Shown: piece after piece, positions 37,018-47,742 of the stretch
How the letters are laid out: every line of letters starts with the position of its first letter
Position numbering within the stretch: position 1 is the first letter of the stretch
NCBI RefSeq assembly: GCF_009760905.1
Contig: NZ_VIRW01000005.1
Coordinates: 124,001 to 188,000 of the forward strand
Length of the DNA: 64,000 nucleotides
Reading direction: 5' to 3'
From: Chitinibacter sp. GC72
GTDB lineage: Bacteria; Pseudomonadota; Gammaproteobacteria; Burkholderiales; Chitinibacteraceae
Notes under the pieces: generated by a model
The model's database searches: none
What the model saw: the letters and a program-made list of their open reading frames with translations, nothing else
What the model was told of the DNA's origin: nothing
Position numbers and translations under genes: made by a program

Positions 37018-37221
37018 ATGCCTATCTATGCTTATCGCTGTAGTGCATGTGGTCATACGGATGAACATATGCAAAAAATGTCTGATGCCATTTTGACGCA
37101 ATGTCCGGCGTGTAAAACCGAGAAATACGAAAAGCAGCTCACTGCTGCGGGTTTTCAGCTGAAAGGCAACGGCTGGTATCAGACTGATTTCAAAAACAAA
37201 ACTGCGGCACCCGGCGCCTAG
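37018..37221 (+). CDS. FmdB/CxxC-type zinc-ribbon protein
   Basis: 67-aa protein with the N-terminal zinc ribbon MPIYAYRCSACGH ... CPACK (CxxC at about 8-11 and 29-32), the usual FmdB-family ending in a short basic tail. Often encoded with DUF502 and aspS in betaproteobacteria, as here. Function unknown; the name derives from a gene linked to formamidase regulation. Strong AAAGGAG site. Confidence 0.92.
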   Translation: MPIYAYRCSACGHTDEHMQKMSDAILTQCPACKTEKYEKQLTAAGFQLKGNGWYQTDFKNKTAAPGA

Positions 37222-37251
37222 CCTGTGCGGCAATAGTCCTGCGGGAAATTT

Positions 37252-37983
37252 GTGACCTCATTGTTCAAGCGCTACCTGCTTACCGGCCTGCTGATCTGGA
37301 TTCCCATGGCAATTACGCTGTGGGTGCTCAGTACTCTGATCGGCACCATGGATCAACTGGGCGCTATTTTGCCCAATGGCCTGCGCCCGGATTACTGGCT
37401 GCTCAAAGGTTTGGCACAGACATTCCCCAGCCTGGCTAATGCCAAGCATATTCCAGGCTTTGGCGTCATTCTGACGGTACTGGTTTTGCTGATCACCGGC
37501 CTGGTGGCGACCAATATGCTGGGCCGCCGCCTGATGCAGCTGGGGCAAAAGCTGCTCAACCGCATTCCGATTGTCCGTTCGATTTACAACAGCGTAAAGC
37601 AGGTCTCCGACACGCTGTTTTCCGACTCGGGCAATGCGTTTCGCGAGGCCGTGCTGGTGCAGTTTCCGCATGGCAATGCCTGGACTGTGGCTTTTCTGAC
37701 CGGCGTACCCGGCGGCGAAGTGGCCGAGCTGCTGTATGACGAGATGGGGAACGAGCTGGTGTCGGTGTATGTGCCCACCACGCCAAACCCGACTTCGGGC
37801 TACTTCATCATGCTGCGCCGCGCCGATGTCAAGCCACTGGCGATGAGTGTCGATGACGCGCTCAAATATGTGATTTCAATGGGTGTAGTGATGCCCAGCA
37901 AGGCGATTGCCTATCCGGATGCCTTAAGTCTGGATTTGTGTGAAACCCATACCGCAGCACATGCTGCAAAAAATGAAAGATAA
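37252..37983 (+). CDS. DUF502 membrane protein
   Basis: 243-aa inner-membrane protein. Two helices at the N-terminus (about 5-27 and 70-90) are followed by a soluble region with PIVRSIYNSVKQVSDT and VPTTPNPTSGYFIML, motifs of the DUF502 family. Start is GTG 37252. Plant homologues act in chaperone-like trafficking (LAZ1/COV1-like); in bacteria the role is not known. It lies between fmdB and aspS in the conserved order. Confidence 0.9.
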   Translation: MTSLFKRYLLTGLLIWIPMAITLWVLSTLIGTMDQLGAILPNGLRPDYWLLKGLAQTFPSLANAKHIPGFGVILTVLVLLITGLVATNMLGRRLMQLGQKLLNRIPIVRSIYNSVKQVSDTLFSDSGNAFREAVLVQFPHGNAWTVAFLTGVPGGEVAELLYDEMGNELVSVYVPTTPNPTSGYFIMLRRADVKPLAMSVDDALKYVISMGVVMPSKAIAYPDALSLDLCETHTAAHAAKNER

Positions 37984-38058
37984 GTCTCCGCCATCAATCG
38001 CCAGCCCACGGGCAGACGATTAGGGCGGAATGATTGGTTTTAAAATTAGGAAAATTCA

Positions 38059-39858
38059 ATGCGTACTAATTACTGTGGTCTGATCAACGAGCAATACCTC
38101 GGCCAGACTGTGACTTTGCAAGGTTGGGCTCATCGTCGTCGTGACCACGGTGGCGTGATTTTTATCGACTTGCGCGACCGCGAAGGTATCGTTCAAGTCG
38201 TAGTTGACCCGGACACCCCGGACGCATTTGCCACTGCTGATGCTTCACGCGGCGAATACGTGTTGGAGATCAAAGGGATCGTTCGTGCGCGCCCAGAAGG
38301 CACCACCAACAGCAAAATGATCTCTGGCCAGATCGAAGTATTGGCCAAAGACATCATCATCTTGAACAAGGCCGAAACGCCACCGTTCCAGATCGACGAC
38401 GAAAACCTCTCTGAGAACGTGCGTTTAACCAACCGCGTGATCGACCTGCGTCGCCCAACGATGCAACGCAATCTACGTTTGCGTTACCAAGTGGCTTTGC
38501 TGGTGCGTAACTTCCTCGACGCCAAAGGCTTTATCGACATCGAAACACCGATGCTGACTCGCTCTACGCCAGAAGGCGCGCGCGATTACCTCGTGCCAAG
38601 CCGCGTACACGACGGTCAATTCTTCGCCTTGCCACAATCGCCACAGCTGTTCAAACAGTTGTTGATGGTCGCTGGTTTCGATCGTTACTACCAAATCACC
38701 AAATGTTTCCGTGACGAAGACTTGCGCGCTGACCGCCAGCCAGAATTCACACAGATCGATATTGAAACTTCGTTCCTGAACGAAGAAGAAATCATGAGCC
38801 TCACCGAAGAAATGGCGCGCCATGTCTTCAAACAAGCGATCAACGTGGATCTAGGCGAATTCCCACGCATGGCGTATGACGACGCGATGTTCTACTACGG
38901 CTCGGATAAACCCGACCTGCGCGTTGACTTGAAATTTACCGAACTGACCGACGTAATGAAAACGGAAGAATTCAAAGTATTCCGTGGCGCGGCGGACATG
39001 GAAGGCGGCCGCGTAGTCGGCTTGCGCGTACCAGGCGGCGCGGTAATGAGCCGTAAAGACATCGACGACTACACCAAGTTTGTCGGCATCTACGGCGCGA
39101 AAGGTCTGGCCTACATTAAGGTAGAAGACGTAAACAACATCACCAACGGCGAAGACTCTGGCCTGAAAGCGCCTATCGTCAAGTTCCTGTCGGTTGAAGC
39201 GCTGAAAACCATCATCGAGCGCACTGGCGCGCAAAACGGCGACATCATCTTCTTTGGCGCGGACAAACGCAAAGTCGTTGACGAAGCGATCGGCGCATTG
39301 CGGATCAAGATCGGTCACGAGCGCGGCGAAGAAGGCGGCTACTTCACCAAATCGTGGAAACCATTGTGGGTCGTTGACTTCCCAATGTTTGAATACGACG
39401 AAGACGGCAAACGCTGGAACGCCTGCCACCACCCATTCACATCGCCAAAAGCGGAACACCTCGAGCTACTCAAAACCAATCCGGGCGCTTGCAAAGCACG
39501 CGCTTACGACATGGTGTTGAACGGTTGGGAAATGGGCGGCGGCTCGGTGCGGATCCACCAAGCTGACGTACAATCAACCGTGTTCGACGCGCTTGGCATC
39601 GGCGAAGAAGAAGCGCAAAACAAATTTGGCTTCTTGCTCGACAACCTGAAATTCGGCGCGCCACCACACGGCGGCTTGGCCTTTGGTCTGGATCGCTTGG
39701 TAACCTTGATGACCGGCGCAGAATCAATCCGCGACGTGATCGCCTTCCCGAAAACGCAACGTGCGCAGTGTCTGTTGACCAATGCACCCAATGCGGTGGA
39801 CGAGAAGCAATTGCGCGAATTGCACATCAAATTGCGTAATCCGCCAGTGATTGAGTAA
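38059..39858 (+). CDS. aspS: Aspartyl-tRNA synthetase (probably non-discriminating)
   Basis: Class IIb synthetase of 599 aa that charges tRNA-Asp. N-terminal OB fold for the anticodon (about 1-105), catalytic core with motif 2 [18 protein letters not shown], the bacterial GAD insertion (about 280-420) and motif 3 [12 protein letters not shown] near the C-terminus. Betaproteobacterial AspRS often also charges tRNA-Asn when AsnRS is missing; that cannot be judged here. Third gene after fmdB and DUF502, followed by a strong terminator. Confidence 0.97.
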   Translation: MRTNYCGLINEQYLGQTVTLQGWAHRRRDHGGVIFIDLRDREGIVQVVVDPDTPDAFATADASRGEYVLEIKGIVRARPEGTTNSKMISGQIEVLAKDIIILNKAETPPFQIDDENLSENVRLTNRVIDLRRPTMQRNLRLRYQVALLVRNFLDAKGFIDIETPMLTRSTPEGARDYLVPSRVHDGQFFALPQSPQLFKQLLMVAGFDRYYQITKCFRDEDLRADRQPEFTQIDIETSFLNEEEIMSLTEEMARHVFKQAINVDLGEFPRMAYDDAMFYYGSDKPDLRVDLKFTELTDVMKTEEFKVFRGAADMEGGRVVGLRVPGGAVMSRKDIDDYTKFVGIYGAKGLAYIKVEDVNNITNGEDSGLKAPIVKFLSVEALKTIIERTGAQNGDIIFFGADKRKVVDEAIGALRIKIGHERGEEGGYFTKSWKPLWVVDFPMFEYDEDGKRWNACHHPFTSPKAEHLELLKTNPGACKARAYDMVLNGWEMGGGSVRIHQADVQSTVFDALGIGEEEAQNKFGFLLDNLKFGAPPHGGLAFGLDRLVTLMTGAESIRDVIAFPKTQRAQCLLTNAPNAVDEKQLRELHIKLRNPPVIE

Positions 39859-39884
39859 TTGGGTTTGTAGTAGTTTGAAATGAT

Positions 39885-39914
39885 AAAAAAGACCGCTGAT
39901 GGCGGTCTTTTTTA
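39885..39914. terminator. Terminator after aspS
   Basis: AAAAAAGACCGC pairs with GCGGTCTTTTTT around a 4-nt loop; works in both directions. Confidence 0.9.
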
Positions 39915-39919
39915 TTGGT

Positions 39920-39967
39920 GGGTATATGGCTGTAGCTATTTCTGGTGTTGGCTTGGGGGTATATACA
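39920..39967. repeat. 50-bp palindromic intergenic element, copy 5 (degenerate)
   Basis: Starts GGGTATATGGCTGTAGC as in other copies; the right end has GGTATATACA instead of the expected ATATACCC. Located between aspS and the convergent lipoprotein gene, 20 bp from an 80-bp element. Confidence 0.6.
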
Positions 39968-39986
39968 TTGGCTGGTGTGTGGTGGG

Positions 39987-40067
39987 TAGGGCGTATTCGA
40001 CGCAGAGCGGCAATACGCCATAGGGTGATGATTTGTGCGGCGTAGTGCCGGAGGCGACTACGCTCTA
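39987..40067. repeat. 80-bp inverted-repeat element (TAGGGCG/CGCCCTA family), copy 1
   Basis: Outer ends TAGGGCGTA and TACGCTCTA are near-inverse. It contains two internal hairpins: GGCGTATT...AATACGCC-like and GTAGTGCC...GGCGACTAC. The copy at 59335 is alike along its length. Non-coding and MITE-like. Confidence 0.75.
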
Positions 40068-40085
40068 CGGCGCTGTTGAGGCGCA

Positions 40086-40775
40086 TTACAAATTATCAGC
40101 TTGGCTTTCTTTACTCTCTTTGACGCAATCATCCATATTTTTGTACTGGTAAATTACTTTGACTTGGCCTGTTTTATAATCGCCGTAGCTAGCCACCTCA
40201 ACTGAGAGAAATCCTAGGTTAGGATCGATTTTTGACAGTGCAGACTCTTCCCAGACGTAGGCATAAACGGCTTGGTCTTCTTTTGCTGCCATTGCCCAGA
40301 ACTCCGGTTCTGTATAGCTACCTTTAACGTATTTGTAGTGCTTGCCTTTGCTGTACTTTACCGCAAGAGTTTCAGCAATTGAATCTGTCCGCTCCTTAAT
40401 TTGATCTCCGTTATCATTAAATTCTAGCTCAGGTGTATAAGCTACTATTTTGCATAGCCCCGATTTTTTGCTAACGATGACGGAGTATTCTGTGAATAAA
40501 TTAGAAGGTTTTGGAGGCGTTCCTTGAAGAAGGGTTGCGGATGTCTTTGATGGAGTAAAGCCAAAAGTGTGAACTAATTCTTCGCGGCTTATTGATGCCG
40601 CAAGCCCAAATGGCCCATCGTACTGTTTAATTTGAGAGGTCAATTGTTTGGTAGATTGGCTTGCAATTGCTGCTGAAGATGCTTGTTCTGTTGAAGCTGC
40701 GACATTTTGGTTGTTGCAGCCGCTTAGATTAATTGATAAGCATACAAAAAATGAAAGACCCATAACGCGTTTCAT
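40086..40775 (-). CDS. Putative lipoprotein of unknown family
   Basis: 229-aa predicted lipoprotein. MKRVMGLSFFVCLSINLSGC is a type II signal with lipobox LSGC (C20). A Ser/Ala/Gln-rich linker (about 21-50) precedes a soluble domain with three Cys and strand-rich segments. GGGAGG lies 6 nt before the ATG. Family not recognised. Lower GC than its neighbours (many AT-rich codons) and position beside a repeat-rich zone suggest recent acquisition, which is inference. Confidence 0.7.
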   Translation of the reverse strand: MKRVMGLSFFVCLSINLSGCNNQNVAASTEQASSAAIASQSTKQLTSQIKQYDGPFGLAASISREELVHTFGFTPSKTSATLLQGTPPKPSNLFTEYSVIVSKKSGLCKIVAYTPELEFNDNGDQIKERTDSIAETLAVKYSKGKHYKYVKGSYTEPEFWAMAAKEDQAVYAYVWEESALSKIDPNLGFLSVEVASYGDYKTGQVKVIYQYKNMDDCVKESKESQADNL

Positions 40776-40909
40776 TCAATACCTCCCTTAATTATGTATA
40801 CTCATTGAGCCGCGGATCGGTCGGCGGTGATTGTCAATAATCCACCGATTAAATTTTCTATTAGCTTACTATAATGTAATTAAGCCGTGTGGCCGTGTAG
40901 AGCTGTAGG

Positions 40910-40933
40910 TACGATTAGCGCAGCGTAATCGTA
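40910..40933. repeat. Short palindrome TACGATTA/TAATCGTA
   Basis: TACGATTA (40910-40917) and TAATCGTA (40926-40933) are perfect inverses around GCGCAGCG. Similar hairpins are common intergenic repeats in proteobacteria; only one copy is seen in this window. Confidence 0.55.
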
Positions 40934-41015
40934 CGAACGAAACCGCCTTTTTGGTGGGTTTTCTTGGTCTGCCACATTCAATCAACGAGCATTGACGGCT
41001 GTGCGCCGCGGCACT

Positions 41016-41043
41016 GACTTTCTTTGCTTCGCCAAAGAAAGTC
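41016..41043. repeat. Perfect 11-bp stem hairpin
   Basis: GACTTTCTTTG pairs with CAAAGAAAGTC around CTTCGC. Such TTTCTTTG-CTTCGC hairpins recur in many proteobacterial genomes. No T-tract in either direction. Confidence 0.55.
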
Positions 41044-41050
41044 AGCCGTG

Positions 41051-41132
41051 TAGGGCGGGTCATGACCCGCGCTGAGCTGCACTTGGATTTATCGCCATAT
41101 TGGCGGGTTACGCCTGTGGCTAACCCGCCCTA
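41051..41132. repeat. 80-bp inverted-repeat element (TAGGGCG/CGCCCTA family), copy 2
   Basis: Ends TAGGGCGGGTCA and TAACCCGCCCTA. Internal hairpins GCGGGTCATGACCCGC (palindrome, 16 bp) and GGCGGGTTA/TAACCCGCC. Same outer ends and size as the copies at 39987 and 59335 but a different core. Confidence 0.6.
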
Positions 41133-41144
41133 CATTTTTGTGGT

Positions 41145-41705
41145 TTTATGCGCCGTTGGCGCAATGTTAAATGCGCGTTCCGCCGCGCAGGCGGGCAGGG
41201 CGCTTCTGCAAATACCCCTGCACCCCAAAGCGGCCCTCGGCATCTGCGTCGGCTCCGCCGATGCCCTCGCTGCGGACAATCGGCAAGGCGGCGGGCTTTA
41301 ACAAAACAGAGCCCGCCGAAACCCCTTGCCGCTTGTTTACCCCTTCGGGTATCCCGCGTCGCTAAGCGGCACAGCCGCTAAGCTTTGGCGTCACCTCGCT
41401 CGGCGCTGATGCAGGGGATTCCACGCAGAACAACGATTACGGTATATACATGCCTTGGTATTTCCCTGTAGATTAATTTTGGTAAGGCTTTTAGCGCAAT
41501 ACCCATGCTTGCTTTATTCACGCTGTGTGGGCTGGGACTTTAATCCCCTGTCGCCCATCGCCGAGGGCGTGGCCTAAGGCTAATAGCCCGGAGGGCCGCA
41601 GGCGGGGGGGCTCCTTTGGGGTGTTGGGGGCTTTGGAGAAGCAAAGCCCCCAACCTGCCCGCGCGGCGGAACGCGCATTCAAACATCGCGGCGTAGCCGC
41701 ATAAA
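41145..41705. repeat. Long inverted-repeat element A (561 bp)
   Basis: The first about 55 bases (TTTATGCG...ATGCGCGTTCCGCCGCGC) recur as the reverse complement of the last about 55, with roughly nine in ten positions matching. Towards the middle, GCTCGGCG...CAGGGGATT (41399-41420) is answered by AATCCCCTG...CGCCGAG (41542-41565). A degenerate 50-bp palindrome (41457-41504) sits at the centre. No transposase is encoded. Element B, 192 bp further on, is a direct copy with small insertions. Confidence 0.7.
41457..41504. repeat. 50-bp palindromic element, copy 6 (centre of long element A)
   Basis: GGTATTTCCCTGTAG at the left and GCGCAATACCC at the right; TGTAG and GGCTTT inner blocks are kept. 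Confidence 0.6.
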
Positions 41706-41896
41706 ACCGAAGCTCGCGCAGCGAGTTTTGCGGCGCCACGCCGTGGCTTTTTCAAGCGGGGTTTCGCGGCGATCGGGCACGCGAGGGTTGCAAGGGACGG
41801 AGCAAGACCCGTCCCTTGCTCGTCCGGCGGGCGAAACCGCCGGTTCACCGCCTGCGGCAGCAGGCTATGCCATCGTGGATATTTAAAATCAGCTGG

Positions 41897-42547
41897 TTTT
41901 GTGCGCCGTTGGCGCGATGTTTTCAATGCGCATTCCGCCGCGCAGACGGGCAGGGCGCTTCTGTAAATACCCCTGCACCCCAAAGCAGCCCCCGGCATCT
42001 GCGTCGGCTACGCCGATGCTGGCCTTAGGCCACGGCCTGCGCTAAGGCGACAAGTCGCCAAGCTCCGTCACGCCTCGACTGCGGACAATCGGCAAGGCGG
42101 CGGGCTTTAACAAAACAGAGCCCGCCGCTTACCCCTTGCCGCTTGTTTACCCCTTCGGGTATCCCGCGTCGCTTAGCGGCACAGCCGCTAAGCTTTGGCG
42201 TCACCTCGCTCGGCGCTGATGCAGGGGATTCCACTTAGACCCACCATTGCGGCATATACATGGCAGGGTGTTGCTCTGTAGGTCAATTCCGATCTGGCTT
42301 TCAGCACAATACCAATGCCTCTTTTGTTCGCGCTGTGTGGTCTAGGGCTTTAATCCCCTGTCGCCCATCGCCGAGGGAGTGGAGTGAGGCAAACAGCTTT
42401 TCGTTTGGCTCACGACCGACTGAGGGTAGCCCGGAGGGCCGCAGGCGGGGGGCTCCTTTGGGGTGTTGGGGGCTTTGGAGAAGCAAAGCCCCCAACCTGC
42501 CCGCGCGGCGGAACGCGCATTCAAACATCGTGGCATAGCCGCATAAA
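41897..42547. repeat. Long inverted-repeat element B (651 bp)
   Basis: Direct repeat of element A: same left arm (TTTTGTGCGCCGTTGGCGC...), same internal blocks (GCGGGCTTTAACAAAACAG, CCCCTTCGGGTATCCCGCG, GCAGGGGATTCCAC), same right arm ending GCATAAA. It carries an extra about 50 bp near 42020-42075 and about 30 bp near 42380-42420. Its right end lies about 110 bp before the chemoreceptor start. Confidence 0.7.
42266..42313. repeat. 50-bp palindromic element, copy 7 (centre of long element B)
   Basis: GGGTGTTGCTCTGTAGG on the left, CACAATACC on the right. Equivalent position to copy 6 in element A. Confidence 0.55.
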
Positions 42548-42655
42548 CAATGCGCCGGCAAGGCGTGGCGATGGGCGTTAATTTGCTGCGTTTTTGCGGT
42601 GGCTTTGGCTATGCTTAATTTTGGTTTTGCATATGGCAAAAGAAGGATGGGGATC

Positions 42656-44269
42656 ATGAATATCAGTCAGCGTTTGCTTGCAATGATTGCGGTGGCTCTT
42701 CTGGCTTTGCTGGCTTTGGCGATGCTGGGTAGTTACAAGCTCAAGCAGGATGTGGACCAGTTTAGCGCGCTGGATGTCAATGTGATTCCCAGCCTGGTGC
42801 TGATCGGTAATCTGGATGGGGCGATTGCGCAGAACCGGATTGCGATGTTTGCGCATATTCTGGCGCCCAATGATCAGCAAAAATCGGAAGTCGAGCAGCA
42901 GCTTTTACAGCGCAATCAGCACATCGAGCAGTTGCTGGTCCAGTATCAGGCGCTGTTGATTAATCCGCAGGAGCAGGCTTTGCTGGCCAAGCTCAAAGAG
43001 AGCTATAGCCTGTATCAGGAGGTGTTTCTCAAGGTGATCGAGCGCTCCAAGGCGCGCGATAATACCAGCGCTTTCGCGCTGGCCGATGGGCAGGGCGCTT
43101 CGCTTAATCGCCGTTTGATTGCCGATTTGCGCAAGGTGATCGAATTTAATCAGCAGCATGCCAGCGCCAGCGTTGCCGTGGCCAAGCAGGAGGCGAGCCG
43201 GGCGATTACGTTGTTTGTGGCGCTGGCGGTGCTGGCCACTGCGGCTGTGCTGGGGCTGGGCGTGTGGATTTTGCACGCCATCCGCCAGCCGCTGCGCCAA
43301 ACATTGCGGGCGGTAAGCCATATCGAGTCATCGCTGGACTTCACGCATCGCGTGCCTGCTGCGGGCAAGGATGAAATTGGCGAATTGGTATTGGCGTTTA
43401 ATAGCTTGTTGCGTACTGTGCAGCAAAGCTTTGGCAGCATCAGCCAGAATATTCACGCCATGACTAATTCGGCGCACCAGATGGTCGATGCCTCGGGCGA
43501 TTTGTCGCGGGTGGCGGGCGACTCCAGCGAAGCAGCGGCGCATATGGCGGCGACGGTGGAGGAGGTGACGGTGAGCATTGGTCATGTGGCCGAGCGGGCG
43601 CGGGATGCGGATCAGCACGCGGGCTCTTCCGGCCATCTGGCGGCGGAAGGCGAGGAGGTGATTCAGGCGACGGTGGCCGAGATCAACGGCATTTCAAACA
43701 CGGTGAACGAGGCTGCGGGTGAGATCACTGCGCTGCGCGAACAAAGCCAGCAGATCCAGGCCGTGTTGGGCGTGATCAAGGATATTGCCGATCAAACCAA
43801 TCTGCTGGCGCTGAACGCCGCCATTGAGGCGGCGCGTGCAGGCGAGCAGGGCCGGGGCTTTGCCGTTGTGGCTGATGAAGTGCGCAAGCTGGCCGAGCGC
43901 ACCAGCAATTCGACGCACGAAATTACCGCCACGGTGAGCCAGATTCAGGAGGGTGCCAACCGAGCTGTGAGCCGGATGAATCAGGTGGTTCAATCAGTCA
44001 ATCAGGGCGTAGCATTTGCCCGTGATGCGGGGGATGCCATCCACCGTATCCGCAGCGCCTCCGATAGCGTGCACGATTATATTTCCGAGATTTCCGAAGC
44101 CATCGGCGAGCAAAGCAGCGCCAGCACAGCGATTGCGCAACAGGTCGAGCAGATCGCCAGAATGGCGGGCGACACCAGCGGCGCAGCCCGGCAGGCAGCC
44201 AGCTCGGCAGGCCAATTGTGCGAGCTGGCCGACGCCGTCCAGCAAACGATAGGACGTTATCGTATCTAA
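42656..44269 (+). CDS. Methyl-accepting chemotaxis protein
   Basis: Transmembrane chemoreceptor of 537 aa. First helix about 5-27, a periplasmic four-helix-type sensor domain (about 30-180), second helix about 183-205, HAMP domain (about 206-260) and cytoplasmic signalling domain with the conserved hairpin [20 protein letters not shown], which contacts CheA/CheW. ATG 42656 has AGAAGGATGGGG upstream; an in-frame earlier start lacks one. No che genes are adjacent, so it is an orphan receptor. Ligand unknown. Confidence 0.93.
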   Translation: MNISQRLLAMIAVALLALLALAMLGSYKLKQDVDQFSALDVNVIPSLVLIGNLDGAIAQNRIAMFAHILAPNDQQKSEVEQQLLQRNQHIEQLLVQYQALLINPQEQALLAKLKESYSLYQEVFLKVIERSKARDNTSAFALADGQGASLNRRLIADLRKVIEFNQQHASASVAVAKQEASRAITLFVALAVLATAAVLGLGVWILHAIRQPLRQTLRAVSHIESSLDFTHRVPAAGKDEIGELVLAFNSLLRTVQQSFGSISQNIHAMTNSAHQMVDASGDLSRVAGDSSEAAAHMAATVEEVTVSIGHVAERARDADQHAGSSGHLAAEGEEVIQATVAEINGISNTVNEAAGEITALREQSQQIQAVLGVIKDIADQTNLLALNAAIEAARAGEQGRGFAVVADEVRKLAERTSNSTHEITATVSQIQEGANRAVSRMNQVVQSVNQGVAFARDAGDAIHRIRSASDSVHDYISEISEAIGEQSSASTAIAQQVEQIARMAGDTSGAARQAASSAGQLCELADAVQQTIGRYRI

Positions 44270-44296
44270 GCCGTGGCGCGCGCTAGGCTGCTGGCT

Positions 44297-45109
44297 TTAT
44301 GGCAACGCTGGCAAGGGCTGGGCTTCGACCAGATAGGTGCGGCTGCCCGGCCCGACATTGCTGATGAAATTGACGATGGAATCAACGGTCACGGTGTTGA
44401 TCCGGCCTGCAAGACGCAAATCGCCGGGGTGATCGTCAAAAGCAATATTGGCACGGAATACCCGCCCGCCCAGCCGTTTGAAGGTGTTGATTTTCAGCTC
44501 GCTGGCCTGATAGCCGGCGAGTTTGAGCCATTGTTGGGCTTGCTCGCGATTGCGGATTTCAATGTCTTTGCTCATCGCACGGGCCAGATTTTCCAGTGCC
44601 CACTGGTTTGAATTCTGATAGCGGGTCGAGAATGGATAGGCGACCATATTGTAGCGTTCGCTATGCAGCACGTTGAGCTGCTGGCTTTGCAGCAGGGCAT
44701 GCAAGCGTTCCTGTGTTGCTGCAGGTGGGACGATCAGCAGCGCGTCGTAGGCGACAGGGTCATCCATAAAGAAATTGGCCAGCCCTTCTTGCCAGATGGC
44801 CGAGGTGGCTGTGCCGCAATCGTTCAGCGCGTGCACGACGCGCCAGTTGCCTTGCTGCGCCGGGTCTCGCCAGACAAAGCCCAGATGCGAAAACCGCAGT
44901 CGATACGCCGATAAATCCTGTCCGATTCGGGCGATAAGCGCGACCTGGGGTTTGATTTTGTTCAGCTGCTGCATGCTGGCGTAGCCTGCCGCCATGGCTT
45001 TGCGAAAAGCCTGCGGGTCGGTGGGAGTTTCTTCGCAGCTGCGGCCTGCCCAAGCCGGGCTGGCCAGCAGCAAGCTAAGAGCCAGCCAGATGATGTGCAA
45101 TGGGTACAT
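44297..45109 (-). CDS. DUF2145 family secreted protein
   Basis: 270-aa protein with a signal peptide (about 1-21, ending AWA) and a DUF2145 body: LRFSHLGFVWRDP, HALNDCGTATSAIWQEGL and the NQWALENLARAMS stretch. His and Cys residues in a papain/NlpC-like order suggest a hydrolase, but this is inference. Encoded downstream of a small secreted protein (45133) with 23 bp between them; the two likely form a unit. Confidence 0.85.
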   Translation of the reverse strand: MYPLHIIWLALSLLLASPAWAGRSCEETPTDPQAFRKAMAAGYASMQQLNKIKPQVALIARIGQDLSAYRLRFSHLGFVWRDPAQQGNWRVVHALNDCGTATSAIWQEGLANFFMDDPVAYDALLIVPPAATQERLHALLQSQQLNVLHSERYNMVAYPFSTRYQNSNQWALENLARAMSKDIEIRNREQAQQWLKLAGYQASELKINTFKRLGGRVFRANIAFDDHPGDLRLAGRINTVTVDSIVNFISNVGPGSRTYLVEAQPLPALP

Positions 45110-45132
45110 TGTTTTTCCTGAATTATTCTTTC

Positions 45133-45576
45133 TTACTTACCGCTCACTTTGCTTTGCCCAAGCAGCGCCTGCCCGATTTCATTGGGAATAAAAGCCACCA
45201 GTTTGCCCGAAGCAATGAGCGCGTAGCCGGTGGTTTCACTCACCGCTTTGATGGATGAGCCAACCGCCAGCCCCAGCTCCTGAACAGCCTTGCCGCTGAG
45301 TCTGATCAGGTAGCGGCTGCCGTCTGCGGCGTTCTCGACGGTGACGGTAATGACTTCGGCGCCAACGGTACTCAGGCCGATAATAGTCAGCCCGCTACCC
45401 AGACCCAGTGCGGCCGAAGCTTCAATCGGCTTGCCTTGCAAGGACAATAGTGGCGAGAGCAGCACCGAGGCGAGGCCGCTCTGCAGCATTTCCGAGCCTT
45501 CCTTGCGGGCATGGGCGGTGCTGCTCAGTGCTGTTGCCAGCAGCGTGGTCAGCAAAATAGCCGGTAGTTTGCGCAT
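45133..45576 (-). CDS. Small secreted protein of unknown function
   Basis: 147-aa protein with a signal peptide (about 1-23, ending AHA). The mature part has a hydrophobic stretch (ASVLLSPLLSL), a Gly-rich region (AALGLGSGLTI) and a beta-rich second half. No family recognised with confidence; similar small proteins are often found before DUF2145 genes. GGAGAAAATC precedes the ATG. Confidence 0.65.
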   Translation of the reverse strand: MRKLPAILLTTLLATALSSTAHARKEGSEMLQSGLASVLLSPLLSLQGKPIEASAALGLGSGLTIIGLSTVGAEVITVTVENAADGSRYLIRLSGKAVQELGLAVGSSIKAVSETTGYALIASGKLVAFIPNEIGQALLGQSKVSGK

Positions 45577-45813
45577 GATTTTCTCCTGTGTCAGTGCTGG
45601 TGAGCTTATTCGTCAGCTTGTTGCTACTATGCCGCAGTAATTTGCCTTGAGCAAACGGTATGCGTCTTTCTCTGTTTGGAACATGGTCCGCTTGATTGGC
45701 GCATTAGGAAGGTTTTTACCCGTTCAACGTGTAACTGCTCGGGCTGGTTTGGCGGCAGTGGCAATGGTAGTTGCTGGCAAGCAGCTGATAGATTGATTAT
45801 TAATCTAGGTGAT

Positions 45814-45861
45814 GGGTATTGCCTTGAAGCCATTGATATTGTTGTTCTTCATGGCTATACC
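45814..45861. repeat. 50-bp palindromic intergenic element, copy 8
   Basis: Left GGGTATTGCCTTGAAGCC, right GGCTATACC; inner AAGCCAT/ATGGCT pairing is retained. Confidence 0.75.
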
Positions 45862-45900
45862 TGTATGATTTTTGCTTGAGTGAGCTTGACTGTAGCCAAT

Positions 45901-45930
45901 AAAAAAGCCGCCTTTCAAGGCGGCTTTTTT
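45901..45930. terminator. Bidirectional terminator after guaB
   Basis: AAAAAAGCCGCCTT pairs perfectly with AAGGCGGCTTTTTT around a 2-nt loop. It lies 18 bp past the guaB stop. Confidence 0.9.
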
Positions 45931-45947
45931 GGCGAAAGCGTTCAGGA

Positions 45948-47742
<1,795 letters not shown>

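Larger units (their letters stand above)
40776..42655. other. 1.9-kb region with repeats and no credible gene
   Basis: Every open frame here (for example those around 41062-41381, 41518-41998 and 42260-42657) is a by-product of GC-rich palindromes: they are short, on both strands, lack good ribosome sites and repeat between the two tandem elements. The stretch holds a palindrome (40910), a hairpin (41016), an 80-bp element (41051) and two large inverted-repeat elements (41145, 41897). Confidence 0.7.
45577..45947. other. Intergenic region between guaB and the small secreted protein
   Basis: 371 bp holding one 50-bp palindromic element (45814) and the guaB terminator (45901). No convincing gene; short open frames have no ribosome sites. 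Promoter of the 45576 gene should lie near its right side but is not resolved. Confidence 0.55.

Noticed and set aside
41062-42657. Several 60-150 aa open frames on both strands between the lipoprotein and the chemoreceptor
   Set aside because: All derive from GC-rich inverted repeats and recur in both tandem elements; no ribosome sites or families.
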